Source: JBPBQZ01 sp050955105 (GTDB lineage Bacteria > Pseudomonadota > Gammaproteobacteria > Burkholderiales > Burkholderiaceae). From it: a stretch of 31,092 nt of DNA. The notes under the pieces are model-generated. The model did not search any database and was not told the DNA's origin. It saw nothing but the letters and a program-made list of their open reading frames with translations. Both the position numbers and the translations under genes were made by a program. Of this stretch, positions 7,786 through 16,703 are shown piece by piece (within the stretch, counting starts at the first letter, position 1; every line of letters starts with the position of its first letter). The stretch covers positions 1-31,092 of the forward strand of contig JBPBQZ010000064.1 of NCBI GenBank assembly GCA_050955105.1. The letters are read 5' to 3'.

Positions 7786-8238
7786 TCATCCCACAATGCG
7801 TTGAAAACTGTTGTAATGGTCGCTGGTGTAATAGCAGTTGTCGAGACTGCGCACCCAGCCACCGCAAACGATCCGTCGGGCGCCGCGGTCGGCCGACCAG
7901 CGCGGCGGCGGAACCGTGTATTCCCGGTAATATCCCCGTGGGCGGCGCGGCAACAGGCGCTCACGGTTGCCGAATACGATGCCATCCTTGGCAAACGGAA
8001 ATGGCCCGCCCGCACGAATTCGCTCAAGTGTCTGCTGCGCCGGCTGCGGCAACTGCGCGGCTGCGACTTCCGCGCCGCTTGAAACGCTGTTGCTGCCGGC
8101 GATGCTCGTGGGCCAGGGCTGTCGCGCCAGCGCGTCGGCAACCGGCGCAAACTGTGCGGCAAGCGCGGCGCTGGCTATCGCGCAGGCGAGAATACCCGCC
8201 CGTAACGCTCTGCCAGCCCGACGATTCCTGTCAACCAC
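7786..8238 (-). CDS. Secreted barnase-type (guanyl-specific N1/T1 family) ribonuclease
   Basis: 150 residues. A basic N-terminus followed by a hydrophobic stretch (about 13-29, ending AALAA) forms a Sec signal peptide. The mature part aligns by eye with barnase: GGPFPFAKDGIVFGNRERLLP (R92/E93), the catalytic base in YYREYTV (E106), Arg121/122 in ARRIVCGG, and the catalytic histidine H141 in YYTSDHYNSFQRI. Cys125 and Cys135 could form a disulfide after export. The start is GTG with a GGAG Shine-Dalgarno 6 bases upstream; no ATG fits. The inhibitor gene follows 7 bases after the stop. The protein likely degrades RNA outside the cytoplasm (nutrition or competition); its target is unknown. Confidence 0.88.
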   Translation of the reverse strand: MVDRNRRAGRALRAGILACAIASAALAAQFAPVADALARQPWPTSIAGSNSVSSGAEVAAAQLPQPAQQTLERIRAGGPFPFAKDGIVFGNRERLLPRRPRGYYREYTVPPPRWSADRGARRIVCGGWVRSLDNCYYTSDHYNSFQRIVG

Positions 8239-8365
8239 TCGCGTCTCCGCAGGCAGCGGGCGCCATGTGTCGACGCGCCGGATGTGTAAGGTTATCGCTA
8301 AGCGCCGCGGGAATCAATCAGCGTGATATTTAGAAACGATTCTCCGTTTTGGCCGTACCTACGCC

Positions 8366-10663
<2,298 letters not shown>

Positions 10664-10692
10664 GAGAGGACTGCAGCGGAGAGTAGGCGAGT

Positions 10693-10721
10693 ATTCTAGC
10701 CCCATCCGCCCCCGCTTCGAA
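10693..10721 (-). promoter_or_regulatory. Candidate maeB promoter
   Basis: A minus-strand -10-like box TAGAAT (10693-10698) lies 29 bases before the maeB start codon, with TTCGAA (10716-10721) 17 bases upstream as a poor -35. The -10 is good and well placed; the -35 matches only half of the consensus. Confidence 0.35.
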
Positions 10722-10806
10722 CCCATCCAAATGGCTAATGCGTAGATAAAGTGCTGCGACGCGGCCCCGCGCTGCCGTCATAATCGGGCTTTTGCCGGTC
10801 GTTACG

Positions 10807-11928
10807 ATGCCTTCCGAATTTGCCTTGATCGAGCGCCACTTCGCACGTCGGGCGCGCGCTGCCGCGGCCGCGCAGGCCGCCGATAAAACCGCCGCGACCG
10901 GCATCTTTACCGCACTCGGCATCGGCGACGACTGTGCGCTGCTGACGCCCACCGTCGGCAGCCAGCTTGCGGTATCGACCGATACGCTGGTGGCAGGCCG
11001 CCACTTCTTCGACGATGTCGACCCTGCGGCACTTGGCCACAAGGCGTTGGCAGTGAACCTGTCGGACCTGGCCGCAATGGGCGCGATGCCGCGCGCCTTT
11101 ACGCTGGCGCTGACGCTACCCCAGGCCGACGATAAATGGCTCGCGGCATTCGCCGACGGCTTGTTCGCGCTGGCCGATCGCTATCGCTGCGAGCTGGTCG
11201 GCGGCGACACCACCGGCGGCCCACTGGCCATCAACATTACGGTGTTCGGTGAAGTCGAATCCGGTCGCGCATTGCGCCGCGACGGCGCGCAAGCGGGCGA
11301 CGACATCTGGGTAACCGGCACGCTGGGCGACGCGCGCCTGGCGTTGGGGCTACGGCGCGGCGAATGGCTGGCGCCGACCCTGTCCGCAGCACAACTCGCA
11401 CAATTGCAATGCGCCATGGAGCGGCCAGAGCCGCGCGTGGCGGCCGGGCAAGCGCTACGCGGCATCGCGCACGCCGCACTGGATCTGTCTGATGGGCTGG
11501 CGGGAGACCTTGCGCACATTCTCGAGCGCTCCGGCGTGCGCGCGATCGTCGACGTCGATGCCATGCCACGTTCGTCCATCTTGTCGCGCCAGCCGCTTGC
11601 CGTACAGCGGCTCTGCGGCATCGCGGGCGGCGACGACTATGAACTATGCTTTACCGCGTCAGCGACGATGCGCGCCGCAATCGCCACGCAGGCGGCCGAG
11701 TTGGCACTGCCGATCACGCGCATCGGCCGCATCGTCAGCGACGCCGCGCAAGCCCGCGCCTACGCACCGCACGCGCCCGACCCCCAAGCTCCCGGCGGTG
11801 CCGACCAGCCTTCGCAGACGCTCGTGCACGACAACTCGTACATTGTCTGGCAGGATGGCGCCGGTCATTCGCTACCGCCCGCCGAAGCAGCCGCGTTTCG
11901 CGGCTTCGAACATTTCCATGCAGACTGA
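10807..11928 (+). CDS. thiL: Thiamine-monophosphate kinase
   Basis: A 373-residue enzyme that phosphorylates thiamine monophosphate to the active cofactor thiamine diphosphate (needed, for example, by transketolase in this window). ThiL landmarks: SEFALIERHFAR at the N-terminus, GIGDDCALL (metal and nucleotide binding), VSTDTLVAGRHF, LAVNLSDLAAMGA, the GGDTTGG loop, ALDLSDGLAGDL and GGDDYELCFT. It is slightly longer than E. coli ThiL (325) because of an N-terminal Ala-rich insert and an extended C-terminus (APHAPDPQAPGGADQPS). An in-frame TTG five codons upstream is a less likely start. Its last 11 bp overlap pgpA, suggesting an operon, as in E. coli. Confidence 0.95.
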   Translation: MPSEFALIERHFARRARAAAAAQAADKTAATGIFTALGIGDDCALLTPTVGSQLAVSTDTLVAGRHFFDDVDPAALGHKALAVNLSDLAAMGAMPRAFTLALTLPQADDKWLAAFADGLFALADRYRCELVGGDTTGGPLAINITVFGEVESGRALRRDGAQAGDDIWVTGTLGDARLALGLRRGEWLAPTLSAAQLAQLQCAMERPEPRVAAGQALRGIAHAALDLSDGLAGDLAHILERSGVRAIVDVDAMPRSSILSRQPLAVQRLCGIAGGDDYELCFTASATMRAAIATQAAELALPITRIGRIVSDAAQARAYAPHAPDPQAPGGADQPSQTLVHDNSYIVWQDGAGHSLPPAEAAAFRGFEHFHAD

Positions 11929-12529
11929 TCCTCCCGACATCGTGCCGCCCTCCTCGCCGCAGCCAGCAACCTTCCCGCCTGAAGCACCCGCGCCGTCCGA
12001 CACGCGCTCGAGCCTCGGTGACGCGCCTGCCTCGCTGGCCGCGCCGCCCCGGCGTCCGACCGCGGCGTTCATGTTCTCGCATCCGGTGCACATCCTGTCG
12101 ATGGGCTTCGGCAGCGGGCTTTCGCCGATCATGCCTGGCACGGTGGGTACGCTGTTCGGCTGGCTGCTGTTCGTGGTGCTCGACCCCTATCTGACGACGT
12201 CCGCCTGGATTGCGCTGATCGTCGCAGGCTTCTTCGGCGGCGTCTGGGCCACCGGCTTCACCGCGCGCCGCATGGGCGTGGCCGATCCGGGTTCAGCCGT
12301 CTGGGATGAGGTGGTGGCGATTTGGCTGGTGCTGCTGCTGGTGATGCCGACGGGCTTCACCGGACAGCTGTGGGCCTTTCTGGTTTTCCGCTTCTTCGAC
12401 ATGGTCAAGCCTCCGCCAATCGGCTATTTCGATAGACGACTGAAGGGTGGCTTCGGCATCATGTTCGACGACATCGTCGCAGCGGTCTTCACGCTGCTGG
12501 TCATCGCTATCTGGCGCGCATTCCTTTGA
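11918..12529 (+). CDS. pgpA: Phosphatidylglycerophosphatase A
   Basis: A 203-residue inner-membrane phosphatase that removes phosphate from phosphatidylglycerophosphate to make phosphatidylglycerol. Conserved family blocks: GFGSGLSPIMPGTVGTLFGWLLF, DPGSAVWDEVVAIWLVLLL (acidic WDE metal site), FRFFDMVKPPPIGYFDRRLKGGFGIMFDDIVAAVFT. Hydrophobic segments lie around the first block and at the C-terminus. The start ATG lies inside the 3' end of thiL. It adds a Pro/Ser/Ala-rich leader of about 55 residues before the conserved FSHPVHILSMGFGSG; a later methionine (MFSHPVH) is an alternative that would give about 153 residues. thiL-pgpA neighbours are common. Confidence 0.93.
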   Translation: MQTDPPDIVPPSSPQPATFPPEAPAPSDTRSSLGDAPASLAAPPRRPTAAFMFSHPVHILSMGFGSGLSPIMPGTVGTLFGWLLFVVLDPYLTTSAWIALIVAGFFGGVWATGFTARRMGVADPGSAVWDEVVAIWLVLLLVMPTGFTGQLWAFLVFRFFDMVKPPPIGYFDRRLKGGFGIMFDDIVAAVFTLLVIAIWRAFL

Positions 12530-12566
12530 TACACATACGCGCCGGTGCAGGCACCTCGAGATCACA

Positions 12567-13097
12567 ATGAGCGTTTCCAATCTGCCCGATCTACCCGATC
12601 TGTCATCACGCGCCGCGTTCGAAGCGCGTCTACATGAACTCGCCGCAACGGTGGGCCGCGCGCTGCATGCCGCGAACCTGCAGATGGTGAGTGCCGAGTC
12701 GTGTACTGGCGGGCTCGTCGCCGCCGCAATCACCGCGCATGCGGGCAGCAGCGCCTGGTTCGAACGAGGTTTCGTCACCTATTCGAACGACGCCAAACAG
12801 GAATCGATCGGCGTGCCGCAAGCACTGGTCGACGCGCATGGCGCAGTCAGCGAAGCGGTGGCCCGCGCCATGGCCGAGGGCGCGCTGGCGCATAGTCATG
12901 CGCAACGGTCACTGTCGATTACCGGCGTGGCGGGGCCTGATGGCGGCAGTGCGGAGAAGCCCGTGGGCACGGTCTGGTTCGGCTGGAGCGGCCACGGAGA
13001 AACGCTTGCGGAACGCCTGGTGTTCGAAGGTGACCGCACACAAGTGCGTTTGCAGGCGGCCATCCATGCGTTGGAAGGACTACTTAAGCTCTGCTGA
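12567..13097 (+). CDS. pncC: Nicotinamide-nucleotide amidohydrolase (CinA C-terminal family)
   Basis: A 176-residue stand-alone CinA C-terminal domain, the PncC type, which converts NMN to nicotinic acid mononucleotide in NAD salvage. The signature SAESCTGGLVAAAITAHAGSS is near residue 43, followed by FVTYSNDAKQESIGVP, GAVSEAVARAMAEGAL and ITGVAGPDGGSAEKPVGTVWFGW. No MoCF-like N-terminal domain is present. It is the last gene of thiL-pgpA-pncC, 37 bp after pgpA, and convergent with pyrF 46 bp away. Confidence 0.93.
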   Translation: MSVSNLPDLPDLSSRAAFEARLHELAATVGRALHAANLQMVSAESCTGGLVAAAITAHAGSSAWFERGFVTYSNDAKQESIGVPQALVDAHGAVSEAVARAMAEGALAHSHAQRSLSITGVAGPDGGSAEKPVGTVWFGWSGHGETLAERLVFEGDRTQVRLQAAIHALEGLLKLC

Positions 13098-13143
13098 GAC
13101 GCGCCACGCGGCATGCGTCGCGCAGCCGACGCAAGCGCCACGT

Positions 13144-14079
13144 TCAGCCCTGCGGTTGATGCAGCCGCTGCCTTTCCACATTGATTGCATCGCGCAGCGC
13201 ACGCGCGGCAGCCGCCGCGGCCGCTGCGTAGTCGTTGCCGACACTCGCATACAAAATCGAACGCGATGAATTGATGGCGATGCCGGCACCTTCGGCCGCG
13301 CAGCCGGCCGCGACGGTCGCCGCAATATCGCCGCCTTGCGCGCCGATTCCCGGAATCAGCAAGGGCATATCCGGACCGACGATGCGCCGCACCTCCGCGA
13401 TCTCATTGGGAAAGGTGGCGCCGACTACCAAGCCCAGCTCGCCCGACGCGTTCCAACGCGTCGCCGCCAGTTCCGCCACGCGCTGATACAGCGGCCGGCC
13501 TTCCGTATTCAGGAACTGCAGATCGGATCCGCCAGGATTCGAGGTTCGGCACAGTACGATCACGCCCTTGCCCGCATAGGCGAGATACGGCTCGATCGAA
13601 TCGAAACCCATATAAGGATTGACCGTTACCGCATCGGCCCCATAGCGCTCGAACGCCTCGCGCGCATATTGCTCGGCTGTCGAACCGATATCGCCGCGCT
13701 TCGCATCGAGGATCACCGGACGACCCGGGTGGCGATCGTGAATGTGCTGGATCAATCGTTCCAGCTGCTCCTCGGCCGAGTTCGCGGCGAAATAAGCAAT
13801 TTGCGGTTTGAAAGCGCTCGCATACGGTGCGGTGGCGTCGACGATATCGCGGCAGAAGGCAAAGATCGCGTCGTCATCCGCGGCGTCGCGCAAGCTGGTG
13901 GGAAAACGCGATGGCTCGGGATCGAGCCCTACGCACAACAGCGAATCGACATCGCGCCAGGCGGCACGCAAGCTTGCCGAGAAGGAAGGATTTGAGCCCA
14001 GCGCATCGTCGGCGTCGAGATTGGCGGCGGATTGTTGCGCAAAGTTGGCGGCGTCGCCATTGGCAGATTGAGCGGTCAT
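13144..14079 (-). CDS. pyrF: Orotidine 5'-phosphate decarboxylase (type 2)
   Basis: A 311-residue enzyme for the last step of UMP synthesis. Signatures of the PyrF type-2 group: SLLCVGLDPEPSRFP, FKPQIAYFAANSAEEQLERL, the catalytic VILDAKRGDIGSTAEQYA, VTVNPYMGFDSIEPYL and LLIPGIGAQGGDIAATV. The family normally begins just before the LRAAWR block, so about 35 residues rich in Ala, Asn and Ser are extra. Starts at 14079 (MTAQSANGD), 14100 and 14112 are all in frame. None has a clear Shine-Dalgarno, so the start is uncertain. It is the last gene of the long minus-strand run, 57 bp after the SMP-30-like gene. Confidence 0.93.
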   Translation of the reverse strand: MTAQSANGDAANFAQQSAANLDADDALGSNPSFSASLRAAWRDVDSLLCVGLDPEPSRFPTSLRDAADDDAIFAFCRDIVDATAPYASAFKPQIAYFAANSAEEQLERLIQHIHDRHPGRPVILDAKRGDIGSTAEQYAREAFERYGADAVTVNPYMGFDSIEPYLAYAGKGVIVLCRTSNPGGSDLQFLNTEGRPLYQRVAELAATRWNASGELGLVVGATFPNEIAEVRRIVGPDMPLLIPGIGAQGGDIAATVAAGCAAEGAGIAINSSRSILYASVGNDYAAAAAAAARALRDAINVERQRLHQPQG

Positions 14080-14136
14080 GAAAGGCTGTCGAAGTTGCAT
14101 TGAGGAAATCATTTTGCGCCGTAATGCGCGGCACCA

Positions 14137-15033
14137 TCATTCATGCAAGGCAGCCGGCGGCACGCCCGCAAAGCATGCTTCGGGCAGCCCGCGCACGGAT
14201 ACCTGCGTGGCATATACGCCGCCCGCGGTCGGATCATTGCGTAACGCCGCGGAGCTCATGCCTTCGCGGGAGCTGGTGATGAACAGCGTGTCGAGCGCCG
14301 CGCCGCCCAGGCTCACGCAAGTCGGCTGCCGCGTCGGCACGTCGATGCGTTGGCTTTCCAGCCCGTCGGGCGCATAGCGCAGCACGCGCGCGCCGCCGAA
14401 CTGCGCGTTCCACAGCCCACCTTCCGCATCCACGGTCGATCCGTCCGGCACACCGTCGGCGTCGGTAAGTCGCACGAACACGCGATCATTCGAGATCGCG
14501 CCGGCGGCACTGTAGTCACAGCAGCGAATCACCCGATTCGGCGAATCGCAGTAGTACATGGTGCGGCCATCGGGACTGAAAGAGATGCTGTTGGAGATAG
14601 CCGGCCGCAACAGCGGCAGGCGTTCCAGCGAGAGATCGACATTGAGCCGGTAGAACGCGGCCATCGGACGCGGGTCGTCGCTGTCGTCCTGCGTACCGAA
14701 GACGAAACAGCCGCGTCGATCGCAGCGGCCATCGTTGACACGCGTGGTCAGTCCCAGTTCGATGCTGTGCAGCGGTGTCAGCCGACTGCTCGCGAGTTCG
14801 AAAAACGCCAGCGATTCGGCCAGTCCGACCAGCACGACGCCAGGCGTGCTGCACAGCGCGAAGGTGGCAAGCTTGTCGGGCATGTCCCAACTTTCGCGAG
14901 CGCCGGTACGCGGATCGAAGCGCCATAGCCGCGCGCCCTTGACGTCGGTCCAATAAAGCACGCCTTCGGCCGCGTGCCAGTTCACCGACTCTCCCAAGGT
15001 ATTGCGCGCGTCGATCAACAGCTCGGCTTTCAT
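14137..15033 (-). CDS. SMP-30/gluconolactonase-family protein
   Basis: A 298-residue six-bladed propeller of the SMP-30 / gluconolaconase / luciferin-regenerating family, which open sugar lactones with a divalent metal. Likely metal ligands by family position: E15 (LGESVNW), N148 (AISNSISFSPDG) and D197 (DGVPDGSTVDAEGGLW). R98 and N100 in TTRVNDGRCD are the usual substrate contacts. WHAAEGVLYWTDVKG and MYYCDSP are typical blade motifs. No signal peptide is visible, so it is cytoplasmic. It sits between mtgA and pyrF, neither related by pathway, so the context does not name the sugar. Gluconolactone and L-arabinono-lactone are both possible. Confidence 0.85.
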   Translation of the reverse strand: MKAELLIDARNTLGESVNWHAAEGVLYWTDVKGARLWRFDPRTGARESWDMPDKLATFALCSTPGVVLVGLAESLAFFELASSRLTPLHSIELGLTTRVNDGRCDRRGCFVFGTQDDSDDPRPMAAFYRLNVDLSLERLPLLRPAISNSISFSPDGRTMYYCDSPNRVIRCCDYSAAGAISNDRVFVRLTDADGVPDGSTVDAEGGLWNAQFGGARVLRYAPDGLESQRIDVPTRQPTCVSLGGAALDTLFITSSREGMSSAALRNDPTAGGVYATQVSVRGLPEACFAGVPPAALHE

Positions 15034-15061
15034 CCTGCCTCTCTTGAAATTGCTCGGTACA

Positions 15062-15772
15062 TCATTGCGGCAACTCGGCCGCGCCCATGCGCCGCGCGAT
15101 CACGTTGGTGCGTTGCGCCAGCCACGCAGAATTTCTATGGGCATCGAAGTAGCGCGGCCGCGGCAGCATGACTGCCAGCCGCGCCGCCTGACGCGCGCTC
15201 AAATTAGCCGCGGCGGTGCCGTAATAGTACTGGGCGGCGGCCTGCGCACCATAAACGCCGTTGCCCCACTCGATCGAATTCAGGTAGATCTCGAAAATGC
15301 GTTCCTTGTCCATCCAGAATTCGAGCATCCAGGTAATGGCGAACTCCTGCCCCTTTCGCAGATAGCTCTTCTCGGTCGACAGAAATAGATTGCGCGCCAG
15401 TTGCTGCGAGATCGTCGAGCCACCGGCGACGATGTGGCCTCGCTTCTTGTTCTTTTCCCACGCCTGCAGGATCGAGTCGATTTCGAAGCCGTTGTTGGTG
15501 GCGAAGTTGGCGTCTTCCGAAGCGATGATGGCGCGCTTCAGCGTGCGCGAGATCTGCGGATAGGGCACCCAGGCATGCAGGATGGTGGTGCGATTCGCTT
15601 GCGGGTCGTGCCGCAAGCGTTCGGCGCCAGCCCGCATGAAGGCGGTCGACGATGGATCCACTTGCGTCCAGAGACCGATTTGCACGAAATAGAAGACCTG
15701 GCTGGCCAGCACCGCCGCCGCGAGCAGCGCACCGAAGTAAAGCCCCCAGCGTAGCCGCCGCCCTCCGCGCAT
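15062..15772 (-). CDS. mtgA: Monofunctional peptidoglycan transglycosylase
   Basis: A 236-residue GT51 glycosyltransferase that polymerises lipid II into glycan strands without a transpeptidase domain. A short basic start and one membrane anchor (about residues 9-31) are followed by the GT51 blocks: KRAIIASEDANFATNNGFE (catalytic Glu in EDANF), GGSTISQQLARNLFLSTEKSYLRKGQEF, LEFWMDKERIFEIYLNSIEWGNGVYGAQAAAQYYYG and LPRPRYFDAHRN. Complete and of normal length. It lies 10 bp after aroE, a neighbour pairing seen in many beta- and alphaproteobacteria. Confidence 0.95.
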   Translation of the reverse strand: MRGGRRLRWGLYFGALLAAAVLASQVFYFVQIGLWTQVDPSSTAFMRAGAERLRHDPQANRTTILHAWVPYPQISRTLKRAIIASEDANFATNNGFEIDSILQAWEKNKKRGHIVAGGSTISQQLARNLFLSTEKSYLRKGQEFAITWMLEFWMDKERIFEIYLNSIEWGNGVYGAQAAAQYYYGTAAANLSARQAARLAVMLPRPRYFDAHRNSAWLAQRTNVIARRMGAAELPQ

Positions 15773-15782
15773 CGCCTCTCCT

Positions 15783-16703
15783 TTAGTCTTGTGGTGGTGC
15801 TTCGGCGATCAATTGCGCGCGCAGACGGGCTTGCACGGGAGCGGTTTCGGGACGCACGCCACGCCAGATGAAGAACGCTTCCGCGGCTTGTTCGACCAGC
15901 ATGCCCAGGCCATCGGCGCAGCGCGCGCCGCGCGCCGCGCAATGGGCAAGGAACACAGTGGGTTGCGCGCCGTACATCATGTCGTACGCCAGCGTGCGCG
16001 CGTCCACGGCGTCTACCGGGAATGCGGGAAGGGCATTGCTGAGGCTGCCGGCCGTGGCGTTGATGACGATGTCGTAAGCGCCGCTTGAGGCGTTGGCGTT
16101 GGCGTTGGCGTTGGCGTTGCGCTGCCTCACAGACAGCGATGCGGGTTCGGCGTTGCTGTCGAGCGCGCTGAGCCGGCAACCAGCCGCTGTCGCTGCCGCA
16201 TCGAACGACGCGACCAATTCCTCGGCCCGCGCCGCAGTGCGGTTCAGCACGTCGATTGCTGCTACGCGGCCATCGATCAGCGGCAGCATCGCGCCGCGCG
16301 CCGCGCCCCCGGCGCCGAGCAGCAACACGCTCAAGCCGGCGAGCGACACGCCGAGGCCCTGCTCGATATCACGCACCAGGCCAATGCCATCGGTGTTGTC
16401 GCCATGCAAGCGGCCAGCGCTTTGCCACAGCGTGTTGACCGCACCCGCCGCCAACGCGCGCGGTTCGAGCACGTCGACCAAGGCGTGCGCTTCCAGCTTG
16501 AATGGCACGGTCACGTTCATGCCGCTGCCACCCGCCGCAAAAAATTTCGTCACGCTGTCGGCGAAACCGTCGAGCGGCGCCGGCAGCGTTTCGTAAGTCA
16601 GCGCTTCGCCCGTCTGCGTGGCAAACCATTGGTGGATCAGCGGCGACCGGCTATGCGCCACCGGATTGCCGATCACCGCATAGCGCGCCACGCCGGCCTT
16701 CAT
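15783..16703 (-). CDS. aroE: Shikimate dehydrogenase
   Basis: A 306-residue NADP enzyme reducing 3-dehydroshikimate to shikimate in aromatic amino acid synthesis. Landmarks: YAVIGNPVAHSRSPLIH (substrate serines S18 and S20), MNVTVPFK with catalytic K69, GDNTDGIGLV (N103, D105), the NADP loop LLGAGGAARGAM (129-139) and DIVINATAGSL. It is about 25-30 residues longer than E. coli AroE (272), mainly from an insert at ~180-208 that contains five Asn-Ala pairs (residues 196-205) encoded by a hexanucleotide repeat. Its ATG overlaps the stop of the RNB gene (ATGA), so it is translationally coupled to it. aroQ, another shikimate gene, lies elsewhere in the window. Confidence 0.94.
   Translation of the reverse strand: MKAGVARYAVIGNPVAHSRSPLIHQWFATQTGEALTYETLPAPLDGFADSVTKFFAAGGSGMNVTVPFKLEAHALVDVLEPRALAAGAVNTLWQSAGRLHGDNTDGIGLVRDIEQGLGVSLAGLSVLLLGAGGAARGAMLPLIDGRVAAIDVLNRTAARAEELVASFDAAATAAGCRLSALDSNAEPASLSVRQRNANANANANASSGAYDIVINATAGSLSNALPAFPVDAVDARTLAYDMMYGAQPTVFLAHCAARGARCADGLGMLVEQAAEAFFIWRGVRPETAPVQARLRAQLIAEAPPQD
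16089..16118. repeat. Five tandem hexanucleotide repeats inside aroE
   Basis: GGCGTT is repeated exactly five times in a row on the plus strand. On the aroE strand it encodes (Asn-Ala)x5. Six-base units keep the frame if the copy number changes. Confidence 0.95.
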
